Positions 7,201-20,940 of a DNA stretch of 24,030 nt are shown here, piece after piece. The number at the start of each line of letters is the position of its first letter. The stretch's first letter is position 1. Source of the DNA: Silene noctiflora (taxonomy: Eukaryota; Streptophyta; Magnoliopsida; Caryophyllales; Caryophyllaceae); NCBI GenBank assembly GCA_009801015.1, contig VHZZ01000039.1, forward strand, positions 403,989 through 428,018, read 5' to 3'. Both the position numbers and the translations under genes were made by a program. Under the pieces are notes generated by a model. That model worked only from the letters and a program-made list of their open reading frames with translations. It was not told where the DNA came from and ran no database searches.

Positions 7201-9687
7201 AAATGCTTTTCTGAATAGATGGAGTATACATTACATCAACGTATGCTAGACGTAATAACATCCAAACTGAGTGATACACGTTGTACCATCTGATTGCAGT
7301 ATGAAAAGCACAACGTACCTTCTAATTCCACCCAGAGACATTCCTATGACAGCCTCCTCAAATGCTGGAATGACCTGCATAGAGAGTTAGAGACATGGAT
7401 CACTTTACAATGTTTTAACTTCCGACAATAATTCTAATATATCTAAGCATAGAAAACTTAAAAGAGGAGGAATGATGGCTGACCATTTTACAATATTTAC
7501 AATCATACTCCCTCCATCCCATTTTCATTGTCCCATCTTCCCTCTTAGTTTACACCAAATTATTTAGGGTGATGTTCTTTCATGTACACAAATTACTCTT
7601 TCATATACAACTATGACTCTTTTACCCCTCTCATTTTTACATCTCATTCACTCTCATCAATTTTTTTCCTCGCAGTTCAACTTAGGAAAAATAAACCACC
7701 AATTAGGTCCCCCACCACCGCTAGTTGTGAGTCTCTCCACCACCCTCCACCACTGTCGCACACGACCAAAAAACAGCCGCGTCACCCACATCAGCCACCC
7801 ACCACCCACAGAAACCAAACCACCGTCGCCAGAGTGAATTTTTTGTTTGATCTTTCAAAACCCCAATTAATGGTAAAACAATTTAAATGGGTTAATTTTT
7901 TCAAAGAATAATGTAATTGATGATAATTGTCCATATTTCCAATGGAGCCAAAGACTCATAACTCTTTGGTTATGGATTATGATAGAGTAAATCAAAACGA
8001 CTCACTAAATTAACTGCGCTTGTTTCTCTTGTGAAGTAGCGATCATTCAATGCCGTTGTCGACGCAATTTTCATCTTGGGTCATTCAGAAACAACCTCTT
8101 TCTTCCCGCTGACACAAGGGTAAGGCTACGTATATCCGACCCCTCCTTACCCCGCAACTTGCGAGTGGATAATGTTGTTATAATGTAATTGATGATAAAA
8201 AAAATCATTACTTGTTGAATATGAAAACTAAGATCCATAATTGGAGAATTGTGGAGTTATTTGATTAGGGTTTAGGGGAGAGGAGAGTAAAATTTTGTTA
8301 TCGAGAAGGTTAGTATTACGAAACATTGTGATAAAAAGTACAAAAGGAGTAAACAATGTACATGAAAAAACAATTACGAATATTTGTTGCCTATATCTAA
8401 ATTTAGTATGGAAATGTGAATAAGTATAGAAAATAGAAATCCGTATCAATCAATACAGGATATAAAGGCTCTCACCTCATCCGATCCTATTCTGAATTTG
8501 AAAAACTCTTTGTCATCTCCCTGCATTATAGAAAGCCACAAACACATTGCAGACTGACCATTCATTGCATGTTTTAAGAAAAATGAGGGCAAGAGAGCTT
8601 TTAGCGATAACAAAGTCATACCTCAAAAGAACCACCCTTTGTCTTATTTCGAGCTTCAAATATACGACCATAATACCCTATGGTGTAACCAGCCCAATCC
8701 ACCTGAAAGTTGCCATGATATGTTATGATTCCCCTTGAATAAAAGAGAACCGCAAAAAAAAAGAAGGTAAAAACAGCTAATGAGAAATTCAGAATGGACC
8801 TATTTGAAATTGGGATGGAGGGAGTATTAAACTATTGGTATAACATAGAAAACATTCAAGTGCAATTTCGAAGAAAATGTTGTTTTTAACTTGAAAGAGC
8901 TATCTAATAACAACCAGAAACATGTTGAACTGTTGATGTCCGAGAACACATTAAATTAAGCCATTGATTCCAGTAGAAAACAAAAACAGCAGCAGAGTCC
9001 ACGACTTATAAAATCAAGCGTATATCAGTTGATGGAAAGCTTGTAAGAAATTAGGCAAAAGATGATAAGAATGATTTAAAAAGTGAATGTGATGGATATA
9101 TAGAGTGAAAGGCATAAAGATTGGAAATGATGCAGAAGGTTGACCTACCACGACAATGTCCCCTATGGTTGGGTTAGGGCCGTCTCCCATTCTGAGATCC
9201 TGCATAAAAAAAGTAGAAAGGTTGATGAGAATGAGATAGAAGGCGGCAGAAGGGTAATAAAAAATGTGTAAAAGTTAAAAGTGTAGGATAACCTTAAACT
9301 GAAGACCAGAAAGAGTTTGAGTGTAGTCAGGATATCGCATCTTGGTCTTGCCATAATCTTTACCCCGAAGAGCTGGCACTGAAATTGAAATAAAAAAAGA
9401 CATAAATGCATTAAGAAGAGAAGAGAAGAGAAGAGAAGAGAAGGTCTGAGTATCAGCAAATCGAGAAGAGTAGAGAAGGTCTGACTATCAGCAAATTGAG
9501 AGGCAGCAGCGAAATGAGGCGAGACGAGGGAAGGTCCAGCAGTTAGTGTAAGAAATGAGAACAAGAGTTGCCTACGATCAATGGTGATCCCTGGTACCAT
9601 TATCTCTGAATGTTGGCTAAAACTGGAATCACAACAACACTTGATGCTGCTTGAAATCCGCATTACTGAACCAGCTGACATTGACAT
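4226..9687 (-). CDS. FKBP19: FKBP19-type thylakoid-lumen FKBP immunophilin
   Basis: Eight exons on the minus strand join to 693 nt (230 aa): 9687-9486, 9378-9293, 9199-9149, 8702-8622, 8520-8476, 7374-7319, 4474-4399, 4321-4226. Every junction is GT..AG and phases agree. The sequence follows plant FKBP19 (Arabidopsis At5g13410): LRGKDYGKTKMRYPDY, VDWAGYTIGYYGRIFEARNK, VIPAFEEA, PPELGYPENDYNKKGPRP, QRALDFVLRNQGLIDKTLLF. Residues 1-67 form a bipartite lumen signal: a Ser-rich transit part, then a twin Arg (38-39, TIDRRQLL), a hydrophobic stretch and a small-residue end (HFAAAS), suggesting Tat-pathway import. The FKBP fold covers about 90-228. By family alignment, the FKBP12 active-site Asp37 and Trp59 appear as Glu (IFEAR) and Phe (PAFEEA), so isomerase activity may be weak. 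The N-terminus is somewhat shorter than in Arabidopsis (about 256 aa). Intron 6 (7318-4475) is 2.84 kb and holds MITEs. Confidence 0.95.
4722..5031 (-). mobile_element. Tourist-like (PIF/Harbinger) MITE in FKBP19 intron 6
   Basis: A 310-bp element has inverted ends GGGATCGTTTGGGATGGGAT and, on the complement, GGGCTTGTTTGGGATAGAGT, flanked by TTA on both sides (4719-4721 and 5032-5034). GGGC-type ends with a TTA/TAA target duplication are the hallmark of Tourist elements. It is the same family as 17316-17625, in the opposite orientation, and shares the internal AAAACAAGAAGAAATGGGAG (read on the minus strand here). No coding capacity. Confidence 0.9.
5049..5343. mobile_element. Second Tourist-like MITE, different family
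   Basis: A 295-bp AT-rich element begins GGGCATTAGTAAT and ends ATTGCCGATGCCC, which are inverted ends (complement GGGCATCGGCAAT). TTA target duplications lie at 5046-5048 and 5344-5346. It starts 17 bp after the end of the previous MITE. Short internal repeats such as AACCTCTTTAT occur near both ends. Non-coding. Confidence 0.85.
5344..6476. other. Middle of FKBP19 intron 6, no gene recognised
   Basis: AT-rich intronic sequence with no credible exon of FKBP19 or another gene. It includes a repeated GTTCACCCGTTCACCCGGTT at about 5569, a T-rich stretch around 5660-5840 that looks like an old retroelement or UTR but has no diagnostic motif, and the dispersed 27-bp segment at 6120-6146. Confidence 0.5.
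6477..6746. other. GC-rich island of unknown origin in FKBP19 intron 6
   Basis: About 270 bp, with the 6601-6720 core at roughly 56% G+C by hand count, sit within an intron that is otherwise clearly AT-rich. The block contains CCTAGGCCGCGAATGAATCC and a small hairpin-forming CAGCAACTTGCTG. The longest frame through it (6463-6750, plus strand) resembles no family I recognise and lacks splice context. The edges are abrupt. It may be an organellar insertion or a captured gene fragment; I cannot decide from sequence alone. Confidence 0.4.
7508..7560 (+). mobile_element. Stowaway-type terminus (left) in FKBP19 intron 5
   Basis: TA at 7506-7507 followed by CTCCCTCCATCCCATTTTCA is a typical Stowaway/mariner MITE end. 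No matching inverted end was found before the next exon, although a matching end does lie at 8824, beyond exons 4 and 5. The sequence after it (about 7680-7840) is C-rich and proline-like in translation but not recognisable. It is probably a truncated or nested element. Confidence 0.55.
7927..8179 (+). mobile_element. SINE with a 19-bp target-site duplication
   Basis: A 253-bp element is flanked by perfect 19-bp direct repeats ATAATGTAATTGATGATAA at 7908-7926 and 8180-8198. Its 3' half (GTCATTCAGAAACAACCTCT, CAAGGGTAAGG, CCGACCCCTCCTTACCCCGC) and its terminal ATGTTGTTA match the general plan of plant tRNA-type SINEs ending in GTTGTT. It belongs to the same family as 14553-14786 and the minus-strand copy at 16999-17247. 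It lies antisense within FKBP19 intron 5. Pol III A and B boxes cannot be assigned with confidence. Confidence 0.9.
8770..8824 (-). mobile_element. Stowaway-type terminus (right) in FKBP19 intron 3
   Basis: TGGGATGGAGGGAG followed by TA (8825-8826) is the complement of the CTCCCTCCATCCCA terminus at 7508, and the similarity extends into the next bases (ATTTCA). The two ends lie 1.3 kb apart and enclose FKBP19 exons 4 and 5 plus a SINE. Most simply these are two separate truncated copies. Confidence 0.55.
9431..9500 (-). repeat. 35-bp tandem duplication spanning the FKBP19 exon 1 donor site
   Basis: Bases 9431-9465 and 9466-9500 are two copies of a 35-bp unit with three differences. On the minus strand the upstream copy contains the end of exon 1 and the working donor (TTTGCTGATA then GTCAGACC). 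The downstream copy has the same context but reads GATACTCAGACC, so the donor GT is lost. Beside it is a (GAAGA)n run at about 9416-9443. Confidence 0.85.
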
Positions 9688-9764
9688 TGCTGCTATAATC
9701 TAATTCAAAACACTTACTCTATTAATAGAGTAATCTACTCCGTAATTGATTTCAATTGAATAAA

Positions 9765-9803
<39 letters not shown>

Positions 9804-10109
9804 ATTTCAATTGAATAAAATGATGATGAAGAAGAAGAGATACCTATAATTGTTTGTTAAGCCGGCGCTTGCTGATATAAGTTGTAAGCCGGTGGAATTG
9901 GAATGAGATGAAGTTGGTTACATTTAACGATACAAACACAAATACGTCACCCTATCCAACTACTCCCTTCTCACCCTAACTTCCTCAAATTATTTTTAGA
10001 ATCATTTCCAATTTCTGATTTAATTTAATTATAATTTTAAAAATGGTTATTTAATACTACTACTTTTTGCTCATTAATTTGATTATGTTTCACCGATTTA
10101 AATGATAGA
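9688..10109. other. FKBP19 upstream region with GAT microsatellite
   Basis: This is the leader and promoter side of FKBP19 (read leftwards). A (GAT)n tract runs about 9765-9803. The flank TTTCAATTGAATAAAATGAT occurs at both 9750 and 9805, so the microsatellite and its flank were duplicated. A (GAA)n run follows at about 9826-9838. AAGCCGG occurs twice at about 9859-9895. No confident TATA box was assigned. Confidence 0.6.
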
Positions 10110-10394
10110 GAAAGTTTGCATTTTGGTATAGGTCTCGGCTTTTAAGATATTTTTAAAAGATCCACGCATCCAAGTTTATTTGTTTGTCGTACAATGTTAT
10201 TCGTCAAATATTTTTTGTCAGGGAACGATAACCATAACTCAAACATACATCGAAAGTTTGCATTTCATTTTAAAGTCACATTCTTAGAATATGTTAATTA
10301 ATCAGAATTTGAAATTTTGTTTGGTGATGCGAACAAACCATGGTATGAAAATTTATTTTGTGAAAAAATCGTGACCATAACTCAAATATACATG
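10110..10394. repeat. Diverged tandem duplication, period about 143 bp
   Basis: GAAAGTTTGCATTT occurs at 10110 and 10252 (spacing 142), and CGATAACCATAACTCAAACA at 10226 pairs with a diverged copy at 10370 (spacing 144). The two units align weakly in between, with several indels. The near-constant spacing points to two monomers of a satellite-like repeat, or one old duplication. A possible third partial unit continues to about 10480. Non-coding. Confidence 0.55.
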
Positions 10395-10603
10395 GATTTG
10401 TATGACTTGAAACATTTTGCTAAGAGCTTTGTCTCGGGATATTTTGAAAACTCAAATTTCAAGGTTTTATGTTGGATCATGATGAGATGAATATTTTTAA
10501 TTTTTTACTTTTCTACGTTGTACTCTCACTTTTTTTAAATTATACCATGTACCCCTAAACTTTATTACTAATTCCTAAGCATGACCAATTGTAAAATTTC
10601 CGT

Positions 10604-10620
10604 CAATCGGTAGAAGCGAT

Positions 10621-10671
<51 letters not shown>

Positions 10672-10683
10672 TGCTTACTAGGA
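10604..10683 (-). rRNA. Fragment of nuclear 18S rRNA 3' region (pseudogene)
   Basis: About 80 bp is the reverse complement of the highly conserved 3' part of eukaryotic 18S rRNA, including the GGGCGGTGTGTACAAAGGGC and AGGGACGTAGTCAACGCGAG stretches and CTGATGACTCGTGCTTACTA. The AAAGGGCAGGGACGTAG form is nuclear, not plastid or mitochondrial. At least two conserved bases have changed (GCGATGGG for GCGACGGG, CTCGTGC for CTCGCGC). Homology stops abruptly at both ends. It is an isolated, non-functional piece. Confidence 0.9.
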
Positions 10684-10775
10684 TTAGGTTGAATAAAGGT
10701 TGAATAAGGATTAGGGTTGTAACTTTATTATTGTCACCACTCTCACTCTTACCATTAATGCTACTGACTACCAAG

Positions 10776-11202
10776 TAGGGATGGCAATAAAGGCCTAAAC
10801 CGAACCGAACCGAAGGANAAAGTTTGATCCAAATCCAACTTTTGAAAACCCATAACCGATCCACTATTTCAAAACCCATATCCAAACCCACTATTGGAAA
10901 ACCCGAACCAAATTCGAACCCGATCCATTCAAATATTTTTAAAAATCTATGTTTTATTTAACTTGAAATTTCAAATTTGTCATATTAGATGAATTTTTTA
11001 TATGCCAAAAATAAGTTTTGGATCGGGTTTTGGATTATATGGTGGATCGGGTATGGATTTGGAGCGGATATGGATTTGAAAAATGTATAATGGATCGGAT
11101 ATGGATTTCAATATTTTGGATATGGATCAGTGATCCAATAAGTAAGTGGATCGGGTTTGGATCTCGCAAAACCCAATACAACCCGATCCATTGCCATCCC
11201 TA
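10776..11202. mobile_element. hAT MITE with perfect 8-bp target-site duplication
   Basis: A 427-bp element has inverted ends TAGGGATGGCAAT and ATTGCCATCCCTA and is flanked by perfect 8-bp repeats CTACCAAG at 10768-10775 and 11203-11210. This end sequence and target length are diagnostic of the hAT superfamily. The interior is built from degenerate short motifs: CCGAACC, AACCCATATCC and the like on the left arm, and GGATCGGGTTTGGAT and the like on the right, so the arms are partly self-complementary. One base, 10818, is unresolved (N). No coding capacity. Confidence 0.93.
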
Positions 11203-11210
11203 CTACCAAG

Positions 11211-11313
11211 GCCCTCTTGAAAAGATTTGATTCATCATTCATCAAAGAGAATGCCGTTAATGCTACTAAATCTCTCTTGGTCTCCTCAACAAGGTTGATC
11301 CTACCTTAAATAA
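11211..11313 (+). pseudogene. Broken copy of the last MET1 exon
   Basis: TTGAAAAGATTTGATTCATC and onward aligns with the end of MET1 exon 5 (3147-3215). The translation LLKRFDSSFIKENAVNATKSLL parallels MKRFDESFINESAVNAIKSLF but is a different, diverged version. Its LLKRFD is closer to the Arabidopsis form than the local gene's LMKRFD, which suggests it came from a MET1 paralogue. A one-base loss in CTCTTTGGTC, giving CTCTTGGTC near 11276, shifts the frame. Earlier exons are absent. The hAT MITE sits immediately 5' of the homology. Confidence 0.85.
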
Positions 11314-12360
11314 TCAATCTAGTTTTCTTACTTGTTAAAAAAAAAAATAATAATAATAAAAAATCCATGGGAGCTCAATTAAGCATCACCTTGCTCTTTT
11401 GCTCCTTCCAAAGCCCTTGCGTTTGTCTTCTTCTATTCTCTGTCAGACATTTTTGTTTCAATGATTCACTCATCACGATATTAATGCTCAAACAATGCAC
11501 ACATTGTACTTGAATAGTACCGTCATATACTCGTGTGAGTCAATGTGTCGATGCTTTTCTTTCATGACGTATCCCCACTTAAGACGGTAACAATGCACAA
11601 GAGTTTGCATTTGGATAAAAAAACAACATAAGATAATGACCCACTTTTAAGGTGTAGGTTTATACATGCAACTTTGAATGGACCATAATCGGCAGATAAA
11701 ATATCTGTGATTATTTTCCCAGCGGAAGTTAAAAGGTACCGCGTGTCTGAGAAGGAAAATTAGTGTCAACGGCTCCACTTTACCTATATCATTTCGGATA
11801 TAAATAATTCACCAACCTGGTTCAGGAGTTGTTCAAAAACAAGTCTCCAAGCAGTTGCTGATTAGTGATCAATGCTAATACACACATCATGTTCCCAGCA
11901 TTGGAAACCAACATATCTCGATATCCATTTGGGAGAATAAAACTAGAATAGACATAATCTTGTGGGAGAGAAACAAAATCAAGTCTCCAAACAGCCTCCA
12001 CTGGTTGAGCCTTCAGAGTTCAGACTCTGTATTCTCAGCTTCCCTATAATAGCCATAATCATACCGGTAATCAACAACACAATTATATTAAGCAAAATGA
12101 CGATAGTGTCCAATAATAAACAGATCAAACAAAAGATAGTTAGCCTTCTGTATTCCGAGAACCACAATCTTAGGGCATGGCGTACCACATAGACGCATCT
12201 GGATGAGGGTCCACTTATTTTCTGAGTTCCTGGAATTGCCCAACTCCGCGTGGAATTCCGTATGGAAGGCAATTGACAGTTTATCAAGCAGACACTCGTA
12301 CTAATTACCCTCTACATTTTCAACCCTCTTCCTCTCTTTTATCAAAGATGATAACTCGAT

Positions 12361-12482
12361 GTGGCATTTGATTCAGAAGGTTGTGACATGAAGTATACGA
12401 GGAAGAGATATATATGTAGCTGATGCATCGGCCTTGTATGCAACTTTTTCCTTTGGGCTTGTATGCAATTTTTCCCTTTGAC
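12361..12482 (+). mobile_element. Decayed LINE RNase H fragment
   Basis: In one frame, IRGRDIYVADASALYATFSF resembles the VADALA motif near the end of plant LINE RNase H domains, followed by the usual FSFGL. Stops interrupt the frame on both sides. Within it a 25-bp unit, CTTGTATGCAACTTTTTCCT plus TTGGG, is tandemly duplicated (12433-12457 and 12458-12482). The assignment rests on a short motif. Confidence 0.35.
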
Positions 12483-12584
12483 TAGAGAGGCTAGATTTGA
12501 CCAACTGAGTCACTATGCTTGGTAGCCAATCTGGTAAACAATTATTCTAATTTTTTATGGAAGCAACACCAATGTTCCTCTTCG

Positions 12585-12665
12585 TTTCGCTAACATTGTC
12601 CCCTTTTAAAGGCAAGATTTAAAGAATAACAACGAAACATCATTCTTACCCCTTAAGCTTAGATC
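12585..12665 (+). mobile_element. Degenerate relative of the Stowaway element at 15941
   Basis: CATTGTCCCC, AAGATTTAAAGAATAA, ACATC and TTACCCCTTAA occur here in the same order and spacing as in the left half of the 15941-16189 Stowaway element. The terminal CTCC motif is eroded, so the ends cannot be fixed. Confidence 0.4.
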
Positions 12666-13146
12666 CCCTACCCCACAAAAGAAAAGGCAGCAATTTTCAC
12701 AGCGGTATTATTCGTGGAACATAGAGTAGAACTAAGTAGTGATATCCACAATGCATAGTGAGATATGGTTTAGTAAACAATCAGATGGACATGGTGAATT
12801 TTGTGGTCAATGTTGCCGCTCTTTTACTTAAAAGGGGCGTTCCTTATTAAAAACGGTGGAAATGTCATAAGGCTCGAAAGTCGAACCAAGATCTGGCACC
12901 CTTTTAAGTTTAGACCGCTCGTGGTAGTTCTGCCTATTTGCACTCTGTAAACTTTAAATTCTGAAAACATGCATATCCTCATATGACAAAACTTGTTCTT
13001 ATTTTCAAATTAATAGATAAACTTAATAATAAAGCAAATAAAACAAAGTCTTGTGGTGGTGAGCTTACTGATAGCAGCATTTACACACTAACACTTGAGA
13101 ATTCAGGGTGTATCTCTTAAAACTGATAAACATAGTTGCCTTAGTC

Positions 13147-20114
<6,968 letters not shown>

Positions 20115-20566
20115 TTCTACCTCTCTCTCTTTCTTTTTTCCTTTTTTTTTTTTTAGCTCACTGCGTTATCCAAATTCCAATCCCTTCAAACTTCAAAGGG
20201 CTTTAATCTATAAATCTAGGCAATACTATTAAAAGGCTAAACAAACCCTTTTTCTAATCGTGGTAGCGAAAAAAAAAAGCCAACGTGTAATTGCCTACGT
20301 GTAATTGTTAAACATGAATCCCCCTACTATTAAGAGAATAAAAATTCTCTTAGTTTTCCTCCAAACGACATCTAGCAAAATAAGGCAATAAGTAAAACTT
20401 TATTTCATTACATTATTATATTTTCAATGAATATATTCTTATAATTAAACTCTAATCATTTAATTAAACTCACAATTATGATTTTTTCATTAAAATAAAT
20501 TAAAATTGGTTTTAAACTATAAACTATAAGTTGCTAATTTTTTGAATAATGCAATAGTATATTACT
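20115..20566. other. LysRS leader/promoter side and retroelement flank
   Basis: Read leftwards, this is the upstream region of LysRS. A pyrimidine-rich tract (CTCTCTCTTTC, then a T run, about 20122-20153) lies directly before the start codon, as is common in plant leaders. A small tandem ACGTGTAATTG occurs twice at about 20284-20308, and TAAGAGAATAAAAATTCTCTTA at about 20330-20351 is an inverted repeat. The rest is AT-rich with nothing recognised. Confidence 0.5.
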
Positions 20567-20752
20567 TGTTATAGAATGAGAAATAGAAGAAATGGTAGGG
20601 AAAGAAATCAAGGAGAAGAGTCAGTAGACGTAGTTTTATTCAACTCAATGAGGGGTATTTATATAGTACATAGCATGTGAGAAACCTAATTACATAAAGT
20701 ATATAATGAATCATAAAGCCCAATGGACATCCAAATAATACATTTCATAACA
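20567..20752 (-). repeat. 3' LTR (left in window), 186 bp
   Basis: It begins TGTTATAGAATGAGAAATAG and ends TTTCATAACA. On the minus strand a TATA box, CTATATAAATACC, lies centrally, as in plant copia LTR promoters, which fixes the orientation. It differs from the other LTR by about 7 substitutions in 181 compared bases. Confidence 0.9.
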
Positions 20753-20786
20753 CTCCCCCTTGAATGTACATTACTGAAGAACATGC

Positions 20787-20940
20787 CTCGTTAAAAACTT
20801 TCCTAGAAAACCCGGTGGGAAAAACACTAGTGAAGGAAAAGAGTACAATAATCTTCAAATATGCATAATCAGCTGACTCGTTAAAACCTTTCCATGGAAA
20901 ACCCAGTGAGCCAAAACTAAGGATAAGGAAAAAGAGTACA
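20787..20940 (-). repeat. Direct duplication next to the polypurine tract
   Basis: The segment CTCGTTAAAAACTTTCCTAG..GGAAAAGAGTACA at 20787-20847 recurs as CTCGTTAAAACCTTTCCATG..GGAAAAAGAGTACA at 20877-20940. Each copy has a polypurine tract nearby on the minus strand (at 20753-20761 and at 20950-20960), so the 3' terminal region appears duplicated. Confidence 0.8.

Larger units (their letters stand above)
11314..13146. other. Intergenic region downstream of LysRS
   Basis: Apart from the LINE and Stowaway remnants listed separately, this 1.8-kb stretch holds a short (TAA)n run near 11349, the 3' UTR of LysRS next to 13146, and a repeated CAAGTCTCCAA at about 11841 and 11980. A 102-codon open frame on the minus strand (12287-11979) has a hydrophobic segment but no recognised homology. 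No confident gene was found. Confidence 0.5.

Noticed and set aside
7582..7911. Pro/His-rich 109-codon frame in FKBP19 intron 5
   Set aside because: Low-complexity C-rich sequence behind a Stowaway terminus; no domain and no splice support.
11294..11308. GGTTGATCCTACC resembles the very 5' end of 18S rRNA (GGTTGATCCTGCC)
   Set aside because: The same bases fit the frameshift-corrected MET1-type C-terminus (LLNKVDPT) and are on the opposite strand to the 18S piece at 10604; a 13-base match with one change is likely chance.
12840..12925. tRNA-like B-box look-alike (GGTTCGACTTTCGAGCC on the minus strand)
   Set aside because: No A box at suitable spacing, no cloverleaf and no target duplication were found.
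20330..20351. Hairpin TAAGAGAATAAAAATTCTCTTA as a possible Helitron 3' end
   Set aside because: No CTRR end at the expected distance and no matching TC 5' end could be fixed.
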